From: Burkholderia sp. GAS332
GTDB taxonomy: Bacteria; Pseudomonadota; Gammaproteobacteria; Burkholderiales; Burkholderiaceae
Assembly (NCBI GenBank): GCA_900142905.1
Contig: FSRV01000002.1
Span: 2,418,001-2,482,000 of the forward strand
Length of the DNA: 64,000 nt
Reading direction: 5' to 3'
The notes beneath the pieces are model-generated. The model saw only the letters and a list, made by a program, of their open reading frames with translations. It was not told the DNA's origin and did no database searches. The stretch's first letter is position 1. Every line of letters starts with the position of its first letter. The position numbers and the translations under genes were made by a program. This document shows positions 56,119 to 64,000 of this stretch, one piece after another.

Positions 56119-56225
56119 TTAGCCAAGATCGGGGCCAGTCTGGCTGGCTCAACTAATTGCAGGTTCAACCGCTGACTGTCCTAGTCGTAGTTCAGAACCA
56201 CGGAACGCGATGGATCAATCGCCAT
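56119..56225 (-). pseudogene. Decayed fourth copy of the small RHS-linked protein
   Basis: From an ATG at 56225 (an adjacent ATG lies at 56228) the frame reads M-A-I-D-P-S-R-S-V-V-L-N-Y-D, then a TAG stop, then DSQRLNLQLVEPARLAPILAKG. This aligns without gaps to PPYSLVLTYSEDPKQLIMQAVDSATLAPVVRG of the adjacent copy. Homology stops after about 36 codons. The ATG overlaps the 3' end of the preceding copy by 11 bases, the same type of junction as between the first two copies. It is therefore a truncated, stop-containing remnant. Confidence 0.75.
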
Positions 56226-56508
56226 CATTACCCCCAGCACTGGTCGGCTCGTCGATTGGGTGCTGCGTGACGTTCATGTGTTGTTTGATGTCGGGTCGGC
56301 CCAATGCAATCGTATTGAGCATTGCAACTCCAAGTTGTCGTGCTAATTCGTCGTCAAACTTGAACTCTTCATCGTCCAGAAAAAACGGCACTTCGATGAC
56401 TCCGCGCACGACCGGAGCCAGCGTAGCTGAATCTACCGCTTGCATGATCAACTGCTTAGGATCTTCTGAGTAGGTCAGAACCAAGGAATACGGTGGATGT
56501 TTAGCCAT
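56215..56508 (-). CDS. RHS-linked small acidic protein, copy 3 (putative immunity)
   Basis: This 97-residue acidic cytoplasmic protein has no signal or membrane segment. The shared family pattern is PYSxxxTYxED, LIxQAV, a Gly-Glu-Pro-containing strand ending in FLDDEEF, DDExxRxxG, LNxIALGxPxI and VTxxPID. It resembles the first copy closely and more distantly the second. AGAGGG precedes its ATG by 6 bases. The same 13 bases (CAGTGCAGAGGGT) precede the first copy, where they encode the end of the RHS protein, suggesting that this copy arose by cassette duplication. A role as immunity protein is inferred from position only. Confidence 0.7.
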   Translation of the reverse strand: MAKHPPYSLVLTYSEDPKQLIMQAVDSATLAPVVRGVIEVPFFLDDEEFKFDDELARQLGVAMLNTIALGRPDIKQHMNVTQHPIDEPTSAGGNDGD

Positions 56509-56620
56509 CTAAACCCTCTGCACTGTTGATATACGAATAGGGCGGATGTCAGCCCGTGTCCTTTTGCGTAATAGCTTCGAGTCAGTTTCCTTGCGGCTCG
56601 CTACTTCGCTGTTCTGACGA

Positions 56621-56881
56621 CTAGTCGATTGGGTCGTGCGTAACGCTTATGTATTGCTTGATGTCCGGCTGACCCAGTGCAATCAGATTGAGCACGCCAC
56701 CACCAAACCGACGAACAAATTCGTCGTCAATCCTGAAATCAAATTCGTCCAGCAAAACCGGCACTTCGAGTTCTCCAGCCAAAACTGGGGCCACCCTAGT
56801 CCGTGAAACAGATTGCACAATCAACCATTGACGATCTTCGTCGTAACTTACAACCACGGAACACGGCGGAAAATTAGTCAT
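56621..56881 (-). CDS. RHS-linked small acidic protein, copy 2 (putative immunity)
   Basis: This 86-residue paralogue is the most divergent of the three. It shares SYDEDRQWLIVQSV, PVLAGELEVPVLLDEFDFRIDDEFVRR, LNLIALGQPDIKQYISVT and PID. It ends just after the conserved PID, so it lacks the acidic tail of the others. GGAGG precedes the ATG (5 bases), and the start overlaps the stop of copy 1 by 8 bases. A gap of 112 bp without a gene lies before copy 3. Confidence 0.7.
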   Translation of the reverse strand: MTNFPPCSVVVSYDEDRQWLIVQSVSRTRVAPVLAGELEVPVLLDEFDFRIDDEFVRRFGGGVLNLIALGQPDIKQYISVTHDPID

Positions 56882-57173
56882 CGATATCCTCCGTATCGGA
56901 CTGTCCTGGCAGCTCGTCGATTGGCTGCTGCGTGACGTTCATGTATTTCTCGATGTTAGGCTGGCCCAGCGCAATCAAGTTGAGCATTGCGACTCCAAGC
57001 CGTCGCGCGAATTCATCGTCAAGCTTGAAATCGTATTCGTCCAACAAGATCGGCATTTCGAGTTTTCCGGCCACGATCGTGGCCAACTTGGCTGGTTCAA
57101 CAGCTTGCACAATCAACTGTTGGCAATCTTCGACATAGGTCACAATCACGGAATAAGGCGTATGCTTAACCAT
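56874..57173 (-). CDS. RHS-linked small acidic protein, copy 1 (putative immunity)
   Basis: This 99-residue protein follows the RHS gene directly: the RHS stop and its start share one base (TGATG), so the two are translated together. It is acidic and soluble, with HTPYSVIVTYVEDCQQLIVQAVEP, LLDEYDFKLDDEFARRLGVAMLNLIALGQP and an Asp-rich tail (GQSDTEDIDD). Toxin-immunity pairs usually show this order and coupling. The family is not one I can name. The shorter ATG (57173) is supported by AGAGGG 6 bases upstream. Confidence 0.75.
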   Translation of the reverse strand: MVKHTPYSVIVTYVEDCQQLIVQAVEPAKLATIVAGKLEMPILLDEYDFKLDDEFARRLGVAMLNLIALGQPNIEKYMNVTQQPIDELPGQSDTEDIDD

Positions 57174-59560
57174 CAATACCCTCTGCACTGGTTGTAATTT
57201 CGGAATGCATTCTGTTTGCACAGTGCGGTGCCCCGCACGCCCAGCGCGCGGGCAAGACCGTTGCACATTGTCATATCGACCTCATACTGCGCGAAGCATT
57301 CGGCTTCGTGGCCCTCCCTGCCACCACACTTAACCATCCCACCGTCACCACTTCCGGCTCCAAAGAGGGCGCTATATAGCATCGTCCTCTTCGCAGAATC
57401 CGTCAGATCAGGCACGAGGACAGGATAAGGAACCTGCAACTGATCGCTTAGCATCAGTTCCGTTGTCTCGCCCCACTTCGGCAGTGGTTCGCTCAGTTCA
57501 CTACCAAAAAGCCTCTCCGTCAACTTGGCTTTCCACGCCATGTAGCATTCAACGCAGAGCCCTGGAACGAAGGCCTTGGAGTCAGACTGAAGACCTGTGA
57601 GGTTGGCAGGTGGCGAAACCGGATCGTTACCCAACTCCCAGTTGGTGAGCCACACACCCAGTTCCGCATCGCCAATCGGCTGCTGAACACCGCCATTCGT
57701 TGCCACCGCCGCTGTCCGCGTCGACACCGTGCCGTTCGCAGCATAGCCATACCGGACCACCAGTTTGCGGGCGAGTCCGCCGTTGACCACGCCTGCCTTC
57801 TCGTCGTACTGAAAAACAGATACGCGCCCGCGTTCGTCGTAACTGATGTCCGCCTGACCGCTATTGCCTGCTATCGCTGTTGCACGATTCGCGGCGTCAC
57901 GGCTGAGCGTCCGCATCGACCAACCCGACACGGCATCCCGCGTCGTTGCGATGTTGCCCCTTGCATCGTACGTGTAGGTCCAGTCTTCAATCTTCGAGCC
58001 ATTCTGGGTGATCGTGGCCGACAGAAGACGCCCCGCATTGTCGTAGCGTGCGCCGACCGTCAGTTGGCTCCCCGTCCCGATCGCCTGCAGTCCCTGTTCG
58101 CCTGTCAGGTCAGTCGTTTGCCGCTCCGCGTAGCCCGTGACGTTGCCGCTCGAGTCATAAACGAACGCGCGGATTTTGCCCGGTGTAGCGACCAGATTCG
58201 GACGCAGCGAACTGGCATCGTTGTACTCAATCGTTATTACCGTCTTCTTCCCGGCGACCGTTGCAATCGCCTTCGTTGGCCGATTGGCGCTGTCCCACGT
58301 GTACTGCGTATCGCCTTCAGGAGTCGTTCTCTGCGTCAGATTCCCTGCGATATCCCACTTGCGCGATATCGTTCCAGCTGGCGTAACGATTGAACCAGGA
58401 CGCCAGGCGTCCGGGAAACTGAAACTGTACGTGCTCGTGCCGTACATGTCGCTGAGTGTTGTCTTGCCGGAACCATAGTTAAGCGATGTATTACGCGTCG
58501 TGTCGGGATGGCTGACCGATATCACGCGTGCATTGGCATCGTAGGTCCACGTCGCTATCCTCGATCCGGATTCGTCCTTTACGCCTGTCAACGCGTTGGG
58601 GAAACGGGCATCGTCGTACAAATATTGACGAATGGAGCCGTCTGGGTGAGTTACCGAAGCAAGATTACCTTTTACGTCGTACGCATACTGCGTGACCTTG
58701 CCCAAGGGATCTACCATGCCAACGATGCGATCGCGATCGTCATACTGAAGATTGATCTTGAATCCGTTCGGTCCTATCTGATCGACCGGCCACTGGTTGA
58801 TCTGCACCATCCGCTGTCTGTAGTCAAACCCAAACTTGCGGAGCATCCCCGTACGGGTTGTTTCGGAATAGAGATTGCCGTTGCCCGAGTAAACTTCGGT
58901 CGTACCGAGTAGTTCGTCTATCAGGCGGTAATCTCCATTGCCAGCTTTCGTCAAGGAGAGCCCACGATTTCCCAACGTGGCCCACACCTTGCCGTTCCAC
59001 TTGAACATCAGCGGTTGCTGGTTACCCCGATAAGCAACGATTTGCGGCGTGCTCGCATTAACCGCCGTCAGATCAATCCTGCGCTGCCAGTTGTTGACCC
59101 AGTTGCGGCCCATCGCTGTCTGCGAGGTGTCATAAAGCCTCGAAAGATACGTGCGCCCAAAGACGAGTGGGAGCGCATCGCCGCTCGCAAAATCAGTCTC
59201 GGAAAGTGTGACGATGCCCTCTGCCGGCAATACCGGGTCCGCCACCGGGCACGAACCTTCTGGAGAAGGGGGGACCGGTGCGCCACCGCAATAGTCCTTT
59301 ATCCAGTCCGAAGCATTAGGACAGTTGTAGTAATTCATGCTGCTGTACGGATCGTCTGCGCCCCTCGACATAGGTGTCGTGCCGGCCACCTGGATAGCGC
59401 AGGTCGGGGTCCCGGGCGTCCCGAGCGACTTCTGATATGCCTGCATGCATTCCATGTAATCAGCCGCGTTGGCGCCAAACGCGACTATAAGCAGCATGAA
59501 TGCGGCCAGCAGGCGAGCCGCTATGCCCGCCGCCTCCTCGGCAAATCTATTAGTTTTCAT
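57173..59560 (-). CDS. Sec-exported RHS/YD-repeat protein with short Cys-rich C-terminal tip
   Basis: This 795-residue protein has a signal peptide (LLAAFMLLIVAFGANAADY). A Cys-containing linker follows, then the RHS-associated DUF6531-like start (GIVTLSETDFASGDALPLVFGRTYLSRLYDTS, about 115-145) and about 12 YD-type repeats such as YDDRDRIVGMVDPLGKVTQYAYDVKGNL, to about residue 620. The RHS core closure motif (DPxxGRFLxxDP) is missing. A unique tail of about 170 residues ends in a motif with four Cys (ECFAQYEVDMTMC to ALCKQNAFRNYNQCRGY). No PAAR or other T6SS adaptor is present. AAGGA at 6 bases favours ATG 59560. A toxin role is inferred. Confidence 0.82.
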   Translation of the reverse strand: MKTNRFAEEAAGIAARLLAAFMLLIVAFGANAADYMECMQAYQKSLGTPGTPTCAIQVAGTTPMSRGADDPYSSMNYYNCPNASDWIKDYCGGAPVPPSPEGSCPVADPVLPAEGIVTLSETDFASGDALPLVFGRTYLSRLYDTSQTAMGRNWVNNWQRRIDLTAVNASTPQIVAYRGNQQPLMFKWNGKVWATLGNRGLSLTKAGNGDYRLIDELLGTTEVYSGNGNLYSETTRTGMLRKFGFDYRQRMVQINQWPVDQIGPNGFKINLQYDDRDRIVGMVDPLGKVTQYAYDVKGNLASVTHPDGSIRQYLYDDARFPNALTGVKDESGSRIATWTYDANARVISVSHPDTTRNTSLNYGSGKTTLSDMYGTSTYSFSFPDAWRPGSIVTPAGTISRKWDIAGNLTQRTTPEGDTQYTWDSANRPTKAIATVAGKKTVITIEYNDASSLRPNLVATPGKIRAFVYDSSGNVTGYAERQTTDLTGEQGLQAIGTGSQLTVGARYDNAGRLLSATITQNGSKIEDWTYTYDARGNIATTRDAVSGWSMRTLSRDAANRATAIAGNSGQADISYDERGRVSVFQYDEKAGVVNGGLARKLVVRYGYAANGTVSTRTAAVATNGGVQQPIGDAELGVWLTNWELGNDPVSPPANLTGLQSDSKAFVPGLCVECYMAWKAKLTERLFGSELSEPLPKWGETTELMLSDQLQVPYPVLVPDLTDSAKRTMLYSALFGAGSGDGGMVKCGGREGHEAECFAQYEVDMTMCNGLARALGVRGTALCKQNAFRNYNQCRGY

Positions 59561-59939
59561 AGTCATCCTTATTGGTTTTACTTGGTTTAATCACAAGCAC
59601 CCGATAAGGAGCATTCCATCCCAACTATCCAACAATTCCTAAATTTACAATTTCCAGATTTCCCGTACACGCTTCTTTCAGACTTCCTACGCCATCTGTG
59701 TGGAATTGCGCAAGAGCCCGTCAGCCATCAACGCATCGCAGTAAGAAAACCAGAACGTCAGACGTGACCCGGCTGCACGCTGTCCCGTTGGGCGCGAGAT
59801 ATACCGGCATGAAGATTGATGGAGACCGAGGGTCCGATCTGAAACAGCTGGAAGGAAAAAGACCAGATGCGTTTGCAACCGCCCCAAAGAGGGACAGGAA
59901 GCGCTGAGCACCGCATCAAGTGCCCAGCGCGACAAACTG
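59561..59939. other. Intergenic region upstream of the RHS gene
   Basis: I find no supported gene. The first 140 bases are AT-rich and are the probable RHS promoter. The rest has the GC content of the neighbourhood and only unremarkable short frames on both strands. Confidence 0.5.
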
Positions 59940-61157
59940 TTAGGACTTCTGCGCTGGCAAATTAAACGCACCCCGATCATAAGCCTCGCAATACGCCTTC
60001 CAATCAGCCCCTACCCGCGCCTCGCATTGCGTCGCAAGATCGATCAACGGCAATTGCCAATCCTTGCGATTGCCGAACGCGATCAGCTCGTCCGCAATCG
60101 ACGACTTCTGCCGGCCGCCGCTGCGCAGTTGCCCCCACGCGCTCAATTCGGCCATGCTGTTGATCACGGCTTCGAGCCGCGGCAGCTTGCCGTCCCAGTC
60201 GCTCAACGCCACACGGTCTTCCGATGGCTGCAGGCTACGCAGCACATACGAGCGCTGATTGAATTCGATTGCGTGCAGGAACGCCTGCGAAACCGCCTGA
60301 TTGCGCCGCTGAACTTCGACCACCCTCTGCGCCTCGTTCTGCCACTTCGGCTGCGGCGTACGGACATGCGGCGCCACCGAAGAAGGCAACGCCTCTTTCA
60401 GATCAAGCAGATAGTTACCGTCCGGTGACCCCTTGCCTTCGACGAGGATTGCGTAGCGGTCCACACCCAGGCTGCCGGTGCCGGCAATCCGCCGCGCCAC
60501 GTCGATGACGCGATAGAAGTCCGGATTGGGTTGACTGGCGGCGAACTGATGCAAGAACTCGGTGACTGCGGCGCGCGCCTTGTCGCTGACCGGCAGCGCT
60601 TTCTTGCCGTCCACTTTCAGCACGCGGGTCTTGCCCTTGAGCGTGGTGCGTCGATCGAGATACTCGGCGCGCGTGCGGCTCGCCAGTTCGTCGAACAGAT
60701 CACGCACCATGCCGGTCGACGTCTCCGCTTCGATCCAGCGCGATTTGCCATAGGCAAGCGCCGCGCTATAAGCATCGACCGCGGTATGGCAGAGCGCGAG
60801 TGCCTCCGCGCGGCTCAGCTTGAGGTCGCTCGCGCCGACCAGCACGCTCGTGAGAAGGCGCACCAGTTCGTAAAGACTCGGAGCCAGGCAGGCTTCGTCG
60901 AAATCGTTGTTGTCGAAATAGATGAGATGATTGTCGCCCCGGTAGCTGCCGAAATTTTCCACATGCATATCGCCGCAAATCCACACCGGCGGCGCATCGT
61001 CGAGCACCTTGTCGCGCGGCAGACCTGCGTAGAACAGATGACAGGTGCCACGCAGAAACACGAACGGCGAGCTGCGCATGAGTTTGTATTTCATCGCGAG
61101 CCGTTCAGGATCGCGGCCGACATTGAAGCTGGCGATGGTCTGTGCAATATCGGACAC
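59940..61157 (-). CDS. DUF2252-family protein
   Basis: This 405-residue cytoplasmic protein matches the DUF2252 family, which has kinase-like fold features. Visible motifs are MRSSPFVFLRGTCHLFY near the N-terminus, PPVWICGDMHVENFGSYRGDNHLIYFDNNDFDEACLAPSLYELVRLLTSVLVGA (a GD.H..NFG / D-N-D-F pair reminiscent of aminoglycoside-kinase catalytic sites), and GTGSLGVDRYAILVEGKG. Biochemical activity is unknown. The GTG at 61157 has AAGGAG at 6 bases and was preferred to a TTG or ATG upstream. The DUF4239 gene lies 64 bp upstream, same strand. Confidence 0.86.
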   Translation of the reverse strand: MSDIAQTIASFNVGRDPERLAMKYKLMRSSPFVFLRGTCHLFYAGLPRDKVLDDAPPVWICGDMHVENFGSYRGDNHLIYFDNNDFDEACLAPSLYELVRLLTSVLVGASDLKLSRAEALALCHTAVDAYSAALAYGKSRWIEAETSTGMVRDLFDELASRTRAEYLDRRTTLKGKTRVLKVDGKKALPVSDKARAAVTEFLHQFAASQPNPDFYRVIDVARRIAGTGSLGVDRYAILVEGKGSPDGNYLLDLKEALPSSVAPHVRTPQPKWQNEAQRVVEVQRRNQAVSQAFLHAIEFNQRSYVLRSLQPSEDRVALSDWDGKLPRLEAVINSMAELSAWGQLRSGGRQKSSIADELIAFGNRKDWQLPLIDLATQCEARVGADWKAYCEAYDRGAFNLPAQKS

Positions 61158-61221
61158 GTGTTTCTCCTTCATTCGGTTCAATGCGGACGCAATGCGGGTT
61201 CAGTGCAGGTTCAATACGGAT

Positions 61222-61989
61222 TCAATGCGAACGAATGGAATCCGCGAGCGCATGGATATTGAGCGGCTTCACGCGAATCACGCCGCCGCGCGGACTATCA
61301 ATATCGGCGACCAGCATGAACGACAGCGACACGATCAGCGGAACGATCAGTAACAATCCGGCTCCCGCTTTCAAACCGCGCGCGCCGTAGCCGACCAGCA
61401 CGTTGGCGCACATCCCGATCAGCACCATCAGCGCCCATGCCGCGAAGGGGATGCGATTCCACCACGCCGCCTGAGTGTAACCCTGCGTATTGAGCACGTC
61501 GTTCATTCCTGAAACAGCGAGCGCGGCCACCGGCGTAGGCTGCGCGGCAACGGCATTCTTCACTGCAGACCACATTTCGTTCTGCAGCCGCGATGTCTCG
61601 ACGTTGACCTCGGCGAGCTCGTCGGCGTCGCGCGTCGTATAGAACAGCACGCGTTGATCCAGATAGGTTTTCAGCAAGCCGCGTACGGTCGCGGCATCAG
61701 CGGCGGGCAACAGATCGGCGCGGACGTATTCAGTGCCAATCGCATTCGCCTCTTCTTCCTCGTAGTTCTTGCGCTGATCGTAGCGGCCTACCGCCATCGA
61801 AAAAGTGAAGCCGATGATCAGTGCGAGCAGCGTCAGCGTGGCGGCTTGAATCACGCTGAAGTCGTCACGAGCATCCTCGTCGATCTTTCTGAAACGCCGC
61901 AGCAGCGACGCGCCGATGCGCGCCGATAGCCACATCACAACAAAGCAGATGATGAAGACGAGTCCCGGATAGTCGAGGAGGTTTTGCAT
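61222..61989 (-). CDS. DUF4239/bestrophin-like membrane protein
   Basis: This 255-residue inner-membrane protein has segments near residues 8-28 (LVFIICFVVMWLSARIGASL), 45-66 (VIQAATLTLLALIIGFTFSMAVG), 185-205 and 207-230. A cytoplasmic helical region between has RYDQRKNYEEEEANAIGTEYVRADLLP, the family hallmark. The function of DUF4239 proteins is unknown; a bestrophin-like channel relation has been proposed. It is probably co-transcribed with the DUF2252 gene. Confidence 0.82.
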   Translation of the reverse strand: MQNLLDYPGLVFIICFVVMWLSARIGASLLRRFRKIDEDARDDFSVIQAATLTLLALIIGFTFSMAVGRYDQRKNYEEEEANAIGTEYVRADLLPAADAATVRGLLKTYLDQRVLFYTTRDADELAEVNVETSRLQNEMWSAVKNAVAAQPTPVAALAVSGMNDVLNTQGYTQAAWWNRIPFAAWALMVLIGMCANVLVGYGARGLKAGAGLLLIVPLIVSLSFMLVADIDSPRGGVIRVKPLNIHALADSIRSH

Positions 61990-62141
61990 GGGCGAGCGTT
62001 TTTTATCAGGTTTTTTGTTAGCGGGAACGCTTGGGACGGCGGTTAAACGTGCACGGCCACTGCATCATAAGAGAGACAGCGTAGATCGGGAAGCATGCGG
62101 GTGACAGGTGAACAGGCGCGCGACCTGTGGCAGGCCGGCCG

Positions 62142-63086
62142 TCAGGAGCCTGTCATCAGATAGTAACGTCCGTTCGCACTGACGTTGAAGCCGAAACCGC
62201 ATGCCGTCGGCGAGCCATGCGTCTGTACGTCGAGCGTCTCCGGTGCGGAGAGCTTGAACTCGATCAGGCATTTGTCCGCCGGTTTGTCCGCTGGTTTGTC
62301 ATAAGGCGCGAGGTTGGTGATCCTGGCCGTGGCGTCGAGCGGCGCATCGCCGCCGTCATCGGTCATCGGCACGCGCGCCACGCCGTCGTAAAAACGCACG
62401 TAGGCCGACAGGTTGCCCATGTTCGCGCTCGGCTGACCATCGGCGCCAACGGTCGGATACACGAAGTCGCCTTCGATCCGGTAGACGCCGTGGCGCCCTT
62501 TCACCGGCTTCACTTCGATACTGTTCCAGGCGCCGAAGAACATATAGCTGACAAAGCGCGCACCGTTCGGCGGCACACCCGCCACCACCGCCTTGCCGGC
62601 AATCGCTTCGAGACGCTGACGCGCGGCCGCCACGGCGCGGCCGAGCAGCGCGTCGTTGGGATAGTCGTTACCACGGCTCACCGCCGTCCGGTAGTACGCG
62701 CGCGCATCCGGCCACGCGCCCAGCTTTACCTGCACGTCGCCCTGATGGACCAGTGCCATCGCCACGCGGGCTCGCGCCGAACTGGTTGCTTTCGGCGAGT
62801 TCTGCTCGTCCGCCTGCATGGCGGTGGCCTCGGCGAGCTCGGCCTCCATCGCGACCAGCGTTTGCGCTTCCTTGATGCGCCCGGCTTCCAGCGCGGCGAC
62901 GCCCAATGCCGCGCACGACGCGTTCGTGCGGCACGGCACGTCTTTGCCCGCCAGCAGGTTGCGGCGATAGAGATCGGCACGCGAATCGGCAGCGTCGGTT
63001 TGCGCCGCGACGAGCGCGGGCATGAGCGCCGCAATCGCAGTAGAGACGACAACGGCAGCAGCAGTGACGGCGGTTTTGACGTTCAT
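62142..63086 (-). CDS. Exported hypothetical protein
   Basis: This 314-residue protein of unknown function has a signal peptide (NVKTAVTAAAVVVSTAIAAL, cut near LVAAQ). An Ala-rich helical part follows (about 30-160: VAALEAGRIKEAQTLVAMEAELAEATAMQADE, VAMALVHQGDVQVKLGAWPDARAYYRTAV), resembling two or three TPR-like helical pairs. A beta-rich C-terminal part has FVSYMFFGAWNSIEVKPVKGRHGVYRIEGDFVYPT and Cys residues that could form disulfides. Probably periplasmic. No family is recognised. The ATG at 63086 begins the signal; a longer frame does not. Confidence 0.72.
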   Translation of the reverse strand: MNVKTAVTAAAVVVSTAIAALMPALVAAQTDAADSRADLYRRNLLAGKDVPCRTNASCAALGVAALEAGRIKEAQTLVAMEAELAEATAMQADEQNSPKATSSARARVAMALVHQGDVQVKLGAWPDARAYYRTAVSRGNDYPNDALLGRAVAAARQRLEAIAGKAVVAGVPPNGARFVSYMFFGAWNSIEVKPVKGRHGVYRIEGDFVYPTVGADGQPSANMGNLSAYVRFYDGVARVPMTDDGGDAPLDATARITNLAPYDKPADKPADKCLIEFKLSAPETLDVQTHGSPTACGFGFNVSANGRYYLMTGS

Positions 63087-63455
63087 GAGAAAGAGAGGAC
63101 GGTGGCAATGACGCGTTTCGAAGACGCGCTTCAAGTAGCCGTATGCGCCGCACGTTTGACGTGAGTTGCCACGGACGTTGGCCGTGATGCTGACAGAAAA
63201 TCCGCGATCGCGCGAACCCTTGCAGGCCGCCAAAGCGAGCGGTCGATCGTGCGATCCAGCCGCAACGCCCGGCACGCGGTGCTTCGTGACTGTCGAGCAG
63301 GTACCGGGGCTTGCATGAAACGCATTCGACAGGTCATGCGGCACGCATTAAACCGCTTGTCATGCACGAGCCGCGCGGTGATTTTGCACATCGGCAAGCG
63401 TTCGTTTGAAACGGTCCATGCATGCCAGCACAGCAAGACGAAAAGCGATGCACCT
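63087..63455. other. Intergenic region, perhaps with a LysR remnant
   Basis: No intact gene is seen. On the minus strand, around 63131-63265, a frame reads LDRTIDRSLWRPARVRAIADFL, similar to the C-terminal end of LysR proteins (RxARVRAxxDFL). It has no matching upstream domain. I treat it as a possible fragment only. Confidence 0.3.
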
Positions 63456-64000
63456 CTACCTGATCGTCTGCTCCTCGGCCTGCAGCCCGAACTTCTTACG
63501 ATACGCGCCCGGGCTCGTCAACGCGATACGCCGGAAGTGCCGTCGCAGCGATTCTTCGGAACCGAAGCCCGCCAGCGCCGCCACGCGCGCCATCGGCAAC
63601 GGCGTCGCTGCTTCAAGCAGTTCCCGCGCGATTGCCACGCGTTCGCGCACCAGCCATTCGTAGGGCGCCATGCCGGTGGCGTCGTGAAACTGCCGCTGCA
63701 GCGTACGCGGACTCATCGCCGCCCGTTCGGCCAACGAGCGCAAGGTGTGCGGCAACGCGGGGTGGCGGCGCACCCAGTCCATCAGTTTCGCCAGACGCCC
63801 GCCTTCGTCTTGCGGCATCGGCCGCGGCACGAACTGCGCCTGGCCGCCCTCGCGATGTGGCGGCACCACGAGCCGCTGCGCGACCCGGTTGGCTACCGCG
63901 CTGCCGTGATCGCGCCGCACCAGATGCAACAGCATGTCGAGCCCTGCCGCCGATCCCGCCGAGGTGATGATCTGTCCTTCGTCGACATAGAGCGCATCCG
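63456..64000 (-). CDS. GlxA-type AraC-family regulator, cut by the window edge
   Basis: Only the C-terminal part is present; the frame runs off the right end. It shows the end of the DJ-1/PfpI-like domain (DALYVDEGQIITSAGSAAGLDMLLHLVRRDHG). The AraC DNA-binding domain follows, with two HTHs (HTLRSLAERAAMSPRTLQRQFHDATGMAPYEWLVRERVAIARELLE and PMARVAALAGFGSEESLRRHFRRIALTSPGAYRKKFG). This is the FtrA/GlxA architecture. Target genes would lie beyond the window. Confidence 0.88.
   Translation of the reverse strand, partial: DALYVDEGQIITSAGSAAGLDMLLHLVRRDHGSAVANRVAQRLVVPPHREGGQAQFVPRPMPQDEGGRLAKLMDWVRRHPALPHTLRSLAERAAMSPRTLQRQFHDATGMAPYEWLVRERVAIARELLEAATPLPMARVAALAGFGSEESLRRHFRRIALTSPGAYRKKFGLQAEEQTIR

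Noticed and set aside
59687..59980. A 97-codon minus-strand frame between the RHS and DUF2252 genes, considered as a transposase or recombinase remnant
   Set aside because: No DDE, HTH or tyrosine-recombinase motif and no inverted repeats could be found. It also overlaps the end of the DUF2252 gene in another frame.

Overview
The window looks like a chromosomal segment of a Paraburkholderia/Burkholderia-type beta-proteobacterium. This is inferred from the high GC content, the OmpC-type porin, the SulP, MHS and ACS transporters, and many LysR/GntR/DeoR-controlled catabolic cassettes. I saw no rRNA, tRNA, CRISPR array, insertion sequence or phage gene. Almost all of it is metabolic and transport accessory DNA, plus one toxin-antitoxin locus and one RHS locus.

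Layout. 274-5043: a GntR regulator and a minus-strand operon (MmgE/PrpD protein, MFS transporter, exported hydrolase); a 13-bp motif is shared by both promoter regions. 5575-6228: an outer-membrane protein with a terminator. 6424-20893: a DeoR-family regulator, a seven-gene minus-strand operon (DERA aldolase, two-module ALDH16-type dehydrogenase, ribokinase-type kinase, complete RbsABC-like importer) and a divergent second importer. Together these resemble a deoxyribose/nucleoside-sugar regulon. The same DeoR-like site overlaps an extended -10 in front of both the regulator and the aldolase operon. 21076-22242: DNA polymerase IV. 22239-30434: an RND efflux pump and its two-component system in one apparent operon. 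30848-35492: enolase-superfamily enzyme, LysR, DapA-family lyase and MFS transporter (probably sugar-acid catabolism). 35594-41014: VOC protein, LysR, LysE exporter, small membrane proteins, SulP transporter and ABM-like protein. 41025-45887: M20 amidohydrolase, porin, MHS transporter and a divergent LysR. 46085-47711: a hipBA module behind a duplicated operator. 47892-48749: RIO kinase. 48829-55881: beta-glucosidase, sugar ABC importer and LacI regulator in one operon with a 16-bp palindrome upstream.

56119-59560 is the most unusual part: a Sec-exported RHS/YD-repeat protein with a short Cys-rich tip. It is translationally coupled to the first of three paralogous small acidic proteins, and a fourth, decayed copy lies at the far end. 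I read this as a polymorphic-toxin-like locus with a duplicated immunity array, but neither toxicity nor immunity can be shown from sequence alone. The right end holds a DUF2252 protein, a DUF4239 membrane protein, an exported hypothetical protein and a GlxA-type AraC regulator cut by the window edge.

Start codons were moved from the longest frame wherever a Shine-Dalgarno sequence or the family N-terminus favoured a shorter gene. Functions rest on motif recognition and gene context; no database search was possible.
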